From Proteobacteria bacterium UBA6729 (lineage in GTDB: Bacteria; Pseudomonadota; Gammaproteobacteria; Porifericomitales; Porifericomitaceae), in the NCBI GenBank assembly GCA_002454015.1, contig DKIB01000110.1, positions 32,297-38,998 on the forward strand: a stretch of DNA of 6,702 nt, in the 5' to 3' direction. A program made the translations under genes and the position numbers. Position 1 is the stretch's first letter, and the number at the start of each line of letters is the position of its first letter. A model generated the notes under the pieces. The model was not told the DNA's origin. It ran no database searches and saw only the letters and a program-made list of their open reading frames with translations. Below, in pieces: positions 1-5,666 of this stretch.

Positions 1-414
1 CTGCCACTGGCTGGCGGACCGGCTGCGGCATCCATTTGTTATGACATTCTGTTCGGGGCTTCCTTTGCGGCAACCGCCCGGCACAGTACACTGCTGATAA
101 ACGTCAGCAATGATGGCTGGTTCGGGGATTCGTGGGGGCCCCATCAGCATCTGCAGATTGCCCGCGCCCGGGCGCTGGAAAACGGGCGTTATCTGCTACG
201 GGCAACCAACAACGGCATCAGTGCCATCATCAACCAGCAGGGCCGGATCCTGCAACGTTCCGCACAATTCACCCCGCAGGTACTCACCGCCACCATCCCG
301 CGCTACCAGGGTAACACGCCGTATGCGTGCTGGGGCGACTTTCCGGTCATTACACTCTCTGCCCTGCTACTGGCCGGGATGCGTTACAGACGACCCGGGG
401 TGCAGCGACGCTGA
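1..414 (+). CDS. lnt: Apolipoprotein N-acyltransferase (Lnt), C-terminal part; 5' end outside window
   Basis: Reading frame 1 is open from the left edge to a TGA at 412-414 and gives the last 137 residues. Lnt is an inner-membrane enzyme that transfers a third acyl chain from phospholipid to the N-terminal cysteine of lipoproteins, the final step of lipoprotein maturation. The visible part is the end of the periplasmic nitrilase-like domain. ICYDILFG carries the catalytic cysteine (codon 13, bases 37-39; E. coli Lnt has CYE at its Cys387). It is followed by the highly conserved NVSNDGWFGDSWGPHQH and ARALENGRYLLRATNNG blocks. A hydrophobic stretch (VITLSALLLAG) near the end fits the last membrane helix, followed by a short basic tail. 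The Glu and Lys of the catalytic triad lie upstream, outside the window. The gene converges on the NYN-domain gene with no bases between the two stop codons. Identification is secure. Confidence 0.97.
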   Translation: MPLAGGPAAASICYDILFGASFAATARHSTLLINVSNDGWFGDSWGPHQHLQIARARALENGRYLLRATNNGISAIINQQGRILQRSAQFTPQVLTATIPRYQGNTPYACWGDFPVITLSALLLAGMRYRRPGVQRR

Positions 415-417
415 CTA
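412..417. other. Zero-gap convergent gene junction
   Basis: The TGA of lnt (412-414, + strand) and the TAG of the NYN gene (415-417, read on the - strand) are directly adjacent. There is no intergenic DNA, and I see no hairpin followed by a T-run in either direction close to the junction. Transcripts from the two sides probably run into each other's coding region, or end by a factor-dependent mechanism. That last point is inference. Confidence 0.9.
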
Positions 418-2343
418 CCTGACAGCCGCCGCCCTGAGATCTACCATCAGTACACCGCATCGGGAGGTGATCCAGTGATAGATGCTCACCAGTTCCCGAT
501 TGCCCGGCTGCCACCGCTGCCGACAGCGGTTCAGCACCCGCGTGGCAAAATACCGGGCCAGCGATGCCGGATTGCCCTTGTACCTGAGCATCTCATCGCC
601 GAACTCCATCAGGACGTTGAGTATTTTCTGTATCTCGTCTTCCTGGATCCTCTCCCTGTCCAACTCGGCACCCAGCCTCTCCGCCAGGAAGTCCAGGCTC
701 GGCAGGGTATCGTGGCAGCTTGTCAAGGCGTACAGTGAGCTGAACAGGCGCCCATAGCCCGCACTGTCCAGCAGCGGGATACCCGCCGCCTGCAGCAGTG
801 GGGCAACCACCGTACTCAGGTCCATGGCCTCCTGCTCGGCAGGGTCATAGATAATGGACAACCGGTCATCTATGGGAACAATCATCAGGGGACCGAGCCC
901 AAACGACAACAGCATCTTGGTCAGCGTAGGCTGTCCGCCCCACCTGGACTGTATGCTCCCGGGTCGGTACAGACCGGGCAATTCAGCCCTGATCATGGCC
1001 CCCAGCTCGGACAGCTCCATGCCTTGCGCCTTGCCGATGACCGCCAACCTGACCTTCTCCATACACCGTTCCCGGTGGTCTGTTGCACCGGCTGTGGCTG
1101 CACGTGAACCCCGCGTTGTGACCGCTCCGGGGCCACCCAGCAACCACTGTTTCAGCAAGGCCTGTTCCGACTCGGTGAGGTGCAGGTTGGCACGCGTACG
1201 ACAACGATATAACACACTGCCCAGAAAGGCCTCAGCAAGGCCCTGTACAGACTCCTCACCGACAACAAAGCGGTGGCCTGCCAGCTGCAGGCCTCGCACT
1301 ATGAAAACCGCATCGCGTGGCCGTGCCGCACCCTGATACTGCAGCTGCTCCGCCATGCTATACAGATCGTCGGACGGGCCCTGTGTATTCAGCTGTTCTA
1401 CAAGCGCCGCAAACAGTGCCGCATAGTCCGCCGGGCTGAGTAACGGAGTGCCCGTCAGATCATGCACTTGTTGTGCCAGCTGATAAACGGCATCCTCTGT
1501 GACCGATACAGCCGGCGGTGCCGGGGCAATCGGTGCCGGCACCTGTGGCGCAGCAGCGTCTGCAGTGCTGCTACCAACGACCACCAGCATCTCATCCTCG
1601 ATCCGCATGGCAGCAAGTGTCAGGTCGTTGATGAAGGCATGGAGACCTGCCGTATCTGCCCAGGGCACAGGGCTGTTATGCTCCTCAAAACAGGCCTTGA
1701 GTTTCTGCTCCAGGGTCGCCAGTGGCAGCGCCTCCCTGTTGGTCATGCAATCCTTGATGAGGCCAGCGCAAACGCCCCGCATATCAACGCTCCACGAGGT
1801 CAGCTCTGGCGTCGACGCGGGTGGCAACAACTGCTCAAGGAGAACCGGAAAATTGTCGATTACCTGATGGCTGGCATTCCTGTAAGCCGCTGATACCGGC
1901 CCCAGATTGAGGATCGTTGCCAATTTGTTCTTGCGACGCAATTCCATCAGCAACGGGGTAAAATCCGCATCGCCCGAGAAGATGATAAACTCATCGACCC
2001 GGGCATGCACCGGCTCGACATCCAGACTGGCCTTGTATATGTCCAGGGCCATCTGCATATCTGCACCAGATTTGCCCTGCCGGGTCATGGACGGGCAGGA
2101 AATGGCCTCAAAGCCCCCCCTGCGCAACGGCACCATGACCCCCTCCCCCATATTGAAATAACAGCGCTTGATCAAAAAGTTCCGGCGGGCACCCCCATCC
2201 GCACCGGCCTCCAACAAGCCCAACCAATCGTTCGCCCTGTGCAAAAACAGGTTGGAGTATTTCAGGTCATACTTCCGCAAAGAGGCATAAACATTATCAA
2301 AATCAATATAGATGGCACTGGAAATTTTTTCCGCATCAGACAT
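415..2343 (-). CDS. NYN/LabA-like PIN-fold predicted ribonuclease with two OST-HTH-like domains and a duplicated helical module
   Basis: The protein is 642 residues. The N-terminal ~170 residues are an NYN (LabA-like, PIN-fold) domain, a family of Mg2+-dependent RNases. IYIDFDNVY carries D14 and D16, GKSGADMQMALDI carries D95 and D101, and FSGDADF carries D125 and D127, so the acidic metal-binding set looks complete and the enzyme should be active. Residues ~186-258 and ~424-501 look like OST-HTH/LOTUS winged helices, predicted RNA-binding domains. Each is followed by a related helical region (~284-404 and ~508-630). A Pro/Ala-rich linker (~259-282) precedes the first helical region. The start is placed at ATG 2343 because GGAGGA lies 7 bases upstream. 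The frame stays open to 2415, but those extra codons cover the promoter and ribosome binding site. There is no signal peptide or membrane segment, so it is cytoplasmic. The biological target is unknown; by analogy with MARF1 and LabA it may cleave or regulate RNA. Confidence 0.85.
   Translation of the reverse strand: MSDAEKISSAIYIDFDNVYASLRKYDLKYSNLFLHRANDWLGLLEAGADGGARRNFLIKRCYFNMGEGVMVPLRRGGFEAISCPSMTRQGKSGADMQMALDIYKASLDVEPVHARVDEFIIFSGDADFTPLLMELRRKNKLATILNLGPVSAAYRNASHQVIDNFPVLLEQLLPPASTPELTSWSVDMRGVCAGLIKDCMTNREALPLATLEQKLKACFEEHNSPVPWADTAGLHAFINDLTLAAMRIEDEMLVVVGSSTADAAAPQVPAPIAPAPPAVSVTEDAVYQLAQQVHDLTGTPLLSPADYAALFAALVEQLNTQGPSDDLYSMAEQLQYQGAARPRDAVFIVRGLQLAGHRFVVGEESVQGLAEAFLGSVLYRCRTRANLHLTESEQALLKQWLLGGPGAVTTRGSRAATAGATDHRERCMEKVRLAVIGKAQGMELSELGAMIRAELPGLYRPGSIQSRWGGQPTLTKMLLSFGLGPLMIVPIDDRLSIIYDPAEQEAMDLSTVVAPLLQAAGIPLLDSAGYGRLFSSLYALTSCHDTLPSLDFLAERLGAELDRERIQEDEIQKILNVLMEFGDEMLRYKGNPASLARYFATRVLNRCRQRWQPGNRELVSIYHWITSRCGVLMVDLRAAAVR
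454..822 (-). repeat. Helical module, copy B (protein-level repeat inside the NYN gene)
   Basis: This encodes residues ~508-630, close to the C-terminus. It shares with copy A the GIPLL...A.Y..LF..L opening and the LA..F...VL.RCR closing. It is rich in predicted helix and has no recognisable catalytic motif. I do not recognise it as a named domain. It could be a helical RNA- or protein-binding element that works together with each OST-HTH domain. Confidence 0.75.
841..1074 (-). other. OST-HTH/LOTUS-like domain 2 of the NYN protein
   Basis: Residues ~424-501 show the typical OST-HTH order: a first helix (MEKVRLAVIGKAQ), MELSELGAMIRAELPGLY, a loop, then GGQPTLTKMLLSFG, then a strand pair (LMIVPIDDRLSIIYDP). 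OST-HTH domains are predicted RNA-binding modules and are known to co-occur with NYN nucleases in bacteria and with NYN-type MARF1/Limkain-b1 in animals. Its position between the two helical repeats suggests that the two domains were duplicated as one unit. Confidence 0.6.
1132..1494 (-). repeat. Helical module, copy A (protein-level repeat inside the NYN gene)
   Basis: This encodes residues ~284-404. The opening pattern G298-x-PLL-xx-A-x-Y-xx-LF-xx-L recurs in copy B starting at G521. The closing pattern LA-xx-F-xxx-VL-x-RCR (L369 to R382) recurs at L595 to R608. Spacing between the two patterns is nearly equal (71 and 74 residues). The similarity is at protein level only; I see no long DNA identity, so the duplication is old. 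Confidence 0.75.
1570..1788 (-). other. OST-HTH/LOTUS-like domain 1 of the NYN protein
   Basis: Residues ~186-258 directly follow the NYN domain. The pattern is a helix (GVCAGLIKDCMTN), then ALPLATLEQKLKACF, then a segment ending in GLHAFINDLTLAAM, then a hydrophobic beta hairpin (RIEDEMLVVV). This matches the winged-helix order of OST-HTH domains but is the more divergent of the two copies, so the call rests on position and pattern. Confidence 0.5.
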
Positions 2344-2350
2344 AAACAAT

Positions 2351-2356
2351 TCCTCC
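2351..2356 (-). promoter_or_regulatory. Ribosome binding site of the NYN gene
   Basis: Read on the minus strand, GGAGGA is followed by ATTGTTT (7 bases) and then ATG at 2343. It is the only strong Shine-Dalgarno sequence seen at a gene start in the window, and it decides the start codon against the two in-frame upstream possibilities. An in-frame ATG at 2358-2356 overlaps this site and is therefore unlikely to be the start. Confidence 0.85.
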
Positions 2357-2370
2357 ATATTTACCTGCCC

Positions 2371-2396
2371 GGGGGCCAGCTGGTTCCTGGCACCCC
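2371..2396 (-). other. GC-rich hairpin in the leader of the NYN gene
   Basis: On the minus strand GCCAG (2391-2387) pairs with CTGGC (2379-2375), and GGGG (2396-2393) pairs with CCCC (2374-2371). There is a single bulged T at 2392 and a 7-base loop. The stem ends about 14 bases before the Shine-Dalgarno sequence. The downstream sequence is GGGCAGGTAAATAT with no T-run, so it is not a standard intrinsic terminator for the antiporter gene. It may stabilise or regulate the leader RNA, but it could also be a by-product of GC-rich sequence. Confidence 0.4.
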
Positions 2397-2413
2397 CCGC
2401 AGCCCGTCCGGGC

Positions 2414-2422
2414 ATTATAGCA
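2414..2422 (-). promoter_or_regulatory. Extended -10 promoter for the NYN gene
   Basis: Minus-strand TGCTATAAT is a perfect sigma-70 extended -10 element (TGn plus consensus TATAAT). It begins five bases after the antiporter stop codon. The hexamer 17 bases upstream (GAGCGC) does not resemble TTGACA, as is usual for extended -10 promoters. Transcription would begin near 2407, giving a leader of roughly 64 bases that contains the hairpin and the ribosome binding site. Confidence 0.6.
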
Positions 2423-2427
2423 TACCC

Positions 2428-4827
2428 TCACCTGGAGCGCTCCTGGGTCGCCTGCCGCAGACGCTGCCCCAGCAGGCCGAACTCCCCGGCAATCCTCAGC
2501 ACATCCCTGCGCTGCAGGCGCAGCAGGACCGACAGCGCCTCGGCGCGGGCCGTCGCCGTGCGTACCTGCTCACCAAGCAGGGCAATTTCACCGAAGAAAT
2601 CACCCCTGCGCAGACTGCCCACCTGCCGCTCCGGGTCGCCCCTGTATATGCCAACCTGACCCGAGTGAATGATATACATGGCATCGCCATGGGCGCCACT
2701 ATGAGTGATCTCATCGCCCTGAAGAAAATGCATGATTCTGGCGCAGGCAGCAAGCTGCTGCAGGGCATCCTGTGGCAGCCCGCCCAACAATGGCACTCCC
2801 TCAAGCAATACCTCAGCGGCATGATGCAACCTTACCGCATCAGCCGCCAGCAGTGGACGCAACACCTCCTGCAATCGCCAGTCCAGCAACACGTAATTGC
2901 GTACGCCAAGCATGCCGCGGTGGTGCTCCTCCTCCAGCTGATTGCGAGCTGCCCCCAGCGCCATCCGACAAGCCAGGTGCTCAACGAGGGGGTGGTAATA
3001 ATCCGGAAAGCCTTCAGCAATAACTTGCAGCTCATGCAGTTGTATCTCTATACGTTGTTGATATTCAGCCTCCAGTCCGGCGTGGAATGACTGCATATCA
3101 GCCTCCTCAGCCAGCACTTCAAGGGCCTTGCGATAACCCAGGATCAACGCAATACTGCGACTGATTGCATTGGCCAGACGAAAATCCTGATAGCGTCTCA
3201 ACAGGGCCGCTGCCAGATCTGATTCACGCAGGCGACCCAGCAGGGTATGCTCCAGACTCAGAAAATGACCGGCTGCCCGGGGGCTACGGTGGGCGGCGTA
3301 TTGTGTACCGCGCCGGGCGTATATGTCACCGCACAACTCCAGATATGTATACGTATTAATCAGTCCCATGTTGTACACCAGATGATATTCCAGGCTTTCT
3401 GCCCGCAGCAGTGGCAGACGCAAGGCCTCCACAGGATTGTCGTCGAGATCCGGTTCCTGCAAGTGAAATGCTGAATGGATACGGGTACGCACCCCATCCG
3501 CATCCTTGAGTACCCCCACAGTGCCGAGGCGTAGTAACACGCCTTCACTGTGTTCCCTGAGCACACTCAGGGTATGTCTCTGTTCTGCCAATTCTTCCCG
3601 GGTGATACAAGCCAGTCCCAAATGCCGCATCAACCATTGTATGGTGGTGCCATTGACCAACAAAAAAAACAGCACCACCCCAACCGTCATGTCTATAATC
3701 AGCTCACGACTTGCCAGTGCATGTGGTACAGACAGGGCGATGGCCAGGGCCAGGGCACCTTTCAAACCACCCCACCAGATAATATGTTGCTCCGCCGATG
3801 ATGCCGCAGGCAGGGAAAACAGGCGGGTAACCAGCGGCAACAACAGGTATACCGCAGCCGCCCGGCCAAGCAATACCAGCAACACAGCAGCTGCTATCAA
3901 TGGCAGATGATGCACCAGACGACCGAGATCAACCGCCAGACCCACCAACAAAAACAGCAGGCAATTGCCTGCAATTGCAATCAATTCCCAGCTATCTATC
4001 ATGGTCTGTCCGGCGGCATGTGAGCTGCGCACCAACATGGTGAAGCTCATGGCCAGGGCCGCCGCCAATACGGCCATAACACCGGATACATGCAGCACAT
4101 GCTCGGCCACAGCAAATACCAGCCAGGCCATACACACAGAAACCAGCATCATGGTGCCGGATTTCTCCCTGAGTAGATGAAACAACTCACACACCAGCAG
4201 TCCAGCGATACCACCTGCCAGCAGTCCGCCAAGAAAAACCCGCAAAAATTCATACCCGGCATAACCCAGTGATGTCCAGTCCAGTCCACCCCCCATACTG
4301 AGTCCCAGCAGAATATTGAACAGCACTATGGCCACGGCATCATTGAAGAGTGATTCTCCCTCAACCAGCATGGTCAACCTCGCCGGTGCACCAAGTTCCC
4401 TGAACAGGGCCACCACTGCCACCGGGTCAGTGGCTGAAATCAGCGCACCAAACAGTAATGCCTCAATAAGATGCATGCCCAGCAACCAATGCAGGCCCAG
4501 CCCTACTATCAGGGTAGAAAGCAGCAATGCAGGAATGGCCATAGTCAGGATCGGGGCCAGACAGCGCAACAATTCTCGCACATTCAGGTTAAATGCAGAT
4601 TCAAAAATCAGCACGGGGAGAAATACAAAGAACACCATCTCCGGGGTCAACTGCAGACTGCGTATGGCCTGCAGATTGGTAAATCCCTGTGACAACCAAC
4701 CCATGATGATGCCCAGCACTACCAGAAGTACTGTGTAGGGAATGGACCAGCGACTGCACAGTGAGCGTGCCACCAGGGCCAACAACCCGAGTCCGGTGGT
4801 AATCAGGATGATTACAGACAGTTCCAT
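2428..4827 (-). CDS. CPA1-family Na+/H+ antiporter with SOS1-like cytoplasmic tail and cyclic-nucleotide-binding-like domain
   Basis: The protein is 799 residues, about twice the length of the transport core. Residues 1-~403 are a polytopic membrane domain exchanging Na+ (or K+) for H+. Diagnostic CPA1 motifs are LPVLIFESAFN (70-80), ATDPVAVVALF (132-142), VEGESLFNDAVAI (155-167; N162-D163 is the ion-binding ND pair), GRA with R322, and WWGGLKGALALA (351-362). Residues ~404-673 are soluble and mostly helical. Residues ~674-799 form a cNMP-binding-like beta roll whose phosphate-binding cassette FFGEIALLGEQVRTATA has G746-E747 and R756. The start at ATG 4827 gives an N-terminal first membrane helix and overlaps the upstream stop codon (TGATG). 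The frame is open upstream, but only across the end of the DUF368 gene. No good Shine-Dalgarno sequence is seen, so translation is probably coupled. The antiporter call is secure; ligand binding by the tail is inference. Confidence 0.92.
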   Translation of the reverse strand: MELSVIILITTGLGLLALVARSLCSRWSIPYTVLLVVLGIIMGWLSQGFTNLQAIRSLQLTPEMVFFVFLPVLIFESAFNLNVRELLRCLAPILTMAIPALLLSTLIVGLGLHWLLGMHLIEALLFGALISATDPVAVVALFRELGAPARLTMLVEGESLFNDAVAIVLFNILLGLSMGGGLDWTSLGYAGYEFLRVFLGGLLAGGIAGLLVCELFHLLREKSGTMMLVSVCMAWLVFAVAEHVLHVSGVMAVLAAALAMSFTMLVRSSHAAGQTMIDSWELIAIAGNCLLFLLVGLAVDLGRLVHHLPLIAAAVLLVLLGRAAAVYLLLPLVTRLFSLPAASSAEQHIIWWGGLKGALALAIALSVPHALASRELIIDMTVGVVLFFLLVNGTTIQWLMRHLGLACITREELAEQRHTLSVLREHSEGVLLRLGTVGVLKDADGVRTRIHSAFHLQEPDLDDNPVEALRLPLLRAESLEYHLVYNMGLINTYTYLELCGDIYARRGTQYAAHRSPRAAGHFLSLEHTLLGRLRESDLAAALLRRYQDFRLANAISRSIALILGYRKALEVLAEEADMQSFHAGLEAEYQQRIEIQLHELQVIAEGFPDYYHPLVEHLACRMALGAARNQLEEEHHRGMLGVRNYVLLDWRLQEVLRPLLAADAVRLHHAAEVLLEGVPLLGGLPQDALQQLAACARIMHFLQGDEITHSGAHGDAMYIIHSGQVGIYRGDPERQVGSLRRGDFFGEIALLGEQVRTATARAEALSVLLRLQRRDVLRIAGEFGLLGQRLRQATQERSR
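2431..2808 (-). other. Cyclic-nucleotide-binding-like domain of the antiporter
   Basis: Residues 674-799 follow the CAP/PKA beta-roll pattern: VPLLGGLPQDALQQLA (entry helix), GDEITHSGAHGDAMYIIHSGQVGIY (strands with the conserved Gly turns), then the phosphate-binding cassette at 744-762 and a final helix. E747 and R756 are nine residues apart, as in PKA (GE...R), and these normally hold the ribose and the cyclic phosphate. T757 follows the arginine. The domain is complete, so it may bind cAMP or cGMP and gate transport. Confidence 0.85.
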
Positions 4828-4829
4828 CA
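4825..4829 (-). other. TGATG stop/start overlap between DUF368 gene and antiporter gene
   Basis: The TGA of the DUF368 gene (4829-4827) shares its last base with the ATG of the antiporter (4827-4825). The upstream bases (GCGCCCGGCTGCG) offer no purine-rich ribosome binding site. Reinitiation by ribosomes finishing the upstream gene is the likely route, which would tie the two protein levels together. Confidence 0.85.
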
Positions 4830-5666
4830 CGCAGCCGGGCGCATATAACCACACCCCAGGGTAATGGCCAAACCCACTACCACGGCAGTGCCCGCAGCAC
4901 GGTTTGTCGGTGCCCACAACTCCCCGGCAAACGGCCAGATGTGTTGCAGTGACACCAATAACAGGCCATTGACAAATAGCAGCAGAGCGGTCTGATAACG
5001 CCGCAACAAAAGATTCAACAGGCGGGTAACCAGCAACAGGCCCAGCAGGCCACCCGCAGCGAAGGGCACCAACAGTTCCAGCCTGAACTCGTCCACTGCA
5101 GTCAGGACGGTTTCATACAGGCCCAGTAACAGCAGTATATAGGCTCCGGACAAACCGGGTACCAGCATGGTAGCCAGGGCAATCATACCTGCCAGAAATA
5201 GCGCTGCCGGGTGCACTGGCAACGCCACCAGGGACAAGCCTGTCAGTAACAGCATCCCGGTGACAGCACCCGCCAGCAACCACCACAGCAAGCGCAGCGT
5301 ACCGCCGCCCATGGTGCATAAAAAAAGCAGAATACTCCCCAGTATCATCCCGCAGAACAGGCCACGAAATTGTTGTGGCCAAAGCTGTATCCACTCCAGC
5401 AGACCACCAACCAGCAGCAACAGCGCCACACACGCACCTGTGCCCAGTGCCAGCAACAATTGCCAGCCATCCACGGCAAGGCGTGCCCGATCCAAACGGC
5501 ACAATGCTCGCCACCAGTCTGCATTCAGGGCGGCCAGCGCAGCGATCACCCGGGGATAGATACCGAGTATAAAGGCCACTGTACCTGCGCTGATGCCCGG
5601 CACCAGGGTAGCAGCACCCATAAAAAACCCGTACCCGGTCTCCAGCAGAAAACGCTGCGGGCTCAC
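4827..5666 (-). CDS. DUF368 membrane protein, PopT-type undecaprenyl-phosphate translocase
   Basis: The protein is 279 residues and very hydrophobic, with about eight or more membrane segments. DUF368 proteins (PopT in Vibrio cholerae) return undecaprenyl phosphate, the lipid carrier for peptidoglycan and O-antigen precursors, to the cytoplasmic face of the inner membrane. The family's two related signature loops are both present: GAATLVPGISAGTVAFILGIY (17-37) and LVPGLSGAYILLLLGLY (168-184), an internal inverted pair. Small differences from the usual form are Ala27 in PGISAGT (commonly PGxSGGT) and PGLSGAY (commonly PGISGSF). The start is GTG at 5666, giving a GTGA overlap with the hemE stop; the first helix and the first signature follow immediately. 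No clear ribosome binding site is visible, consistent with coupling to hemE. The family call is strong. The transport role is transferred from characterised members. Confidence 0.9.
   Translation of the reverse strand: MSPQRFLLETGYGFFMGAATLVPGISAGTVAFILGIYPRVIAALAALNADWWRALCRLDRARLAVDGWQLLLALGTGACVALLLLVGGLLEWIQLWPQQFRGLFCGMILGSILLFLCTMGGGTLRLLWWLLAGAVTGMLLLTGLSLVALPVHPAALFLAGMIALATMLVPGLSGAYILLLLGLYETVLTAVDEFRLELLVPFAAGGLLGLLLVTRLLNLLLRRYQTALLLFVNGLLLVSLQHIWPFAGELWAPTNRAAGTAVVVGLAITLGCGYMRPAA
5663..5666 (-). other. GTGA start/stop overlap between hemE and DUF368 gene
   Basis: The GTG start of the DUF368 gene (5666-5664) and the TGA stop of hemE (5665-5663) overlap by four bases, a classic coupled arrangement. 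The 20 or so bases upstream contain no convincing Shine-Dalgarno sequence. Confidence 0.85.

Noticed and set aside
2371..2413. Intrinsic terminator after the antiporter gene
   Set aside because: Stable stems are possible, but the sequence after them (GGGCAGGTAAATAT) has no T-run, so a standard terminator is not supported.
2344..2415. Extending the NYN protein N-terminally by 24 residues
   Set aside because: The extra codons cover the -10 element, the hairpin and the Shine-Dalgarno sequence, and the NYN fold begins right after the ATG at 2343.
2005..3090. A 361-codon open frame on the + strand
   Set aside because: It runs antisense across the antiporter 3' end, the promoter/leader gap and the NYN gene start. 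Its product is rich in Gln, Pro and His with no domain pattern, and it has no ribosome binding site. It is a shadow of GC-rich coding DNA on the other strand.
3957..3979. A 16-base perfect palindrome (GCAGGCAATTGCCTGC, 3957-3972) overlapping a second one (TGCAATTGCA, 3970-3979)
   Set aside because: It lies inside a membrane helix of the antiporter (coding IAIAGNCLL), is a single occurrence, and has a modest chance of arising randomly in 6.7 kb. There is no promoter or operator context.
4828..4917. Extending the antiporter N-terminally by 30 residues
   Set aside because: The extension lies wholly within the DUF368 coding region and would put a Cys/Gly-rich segment before the first membrane helix. 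The ATG at 4827 gives the standard CPA1 N-terminus.
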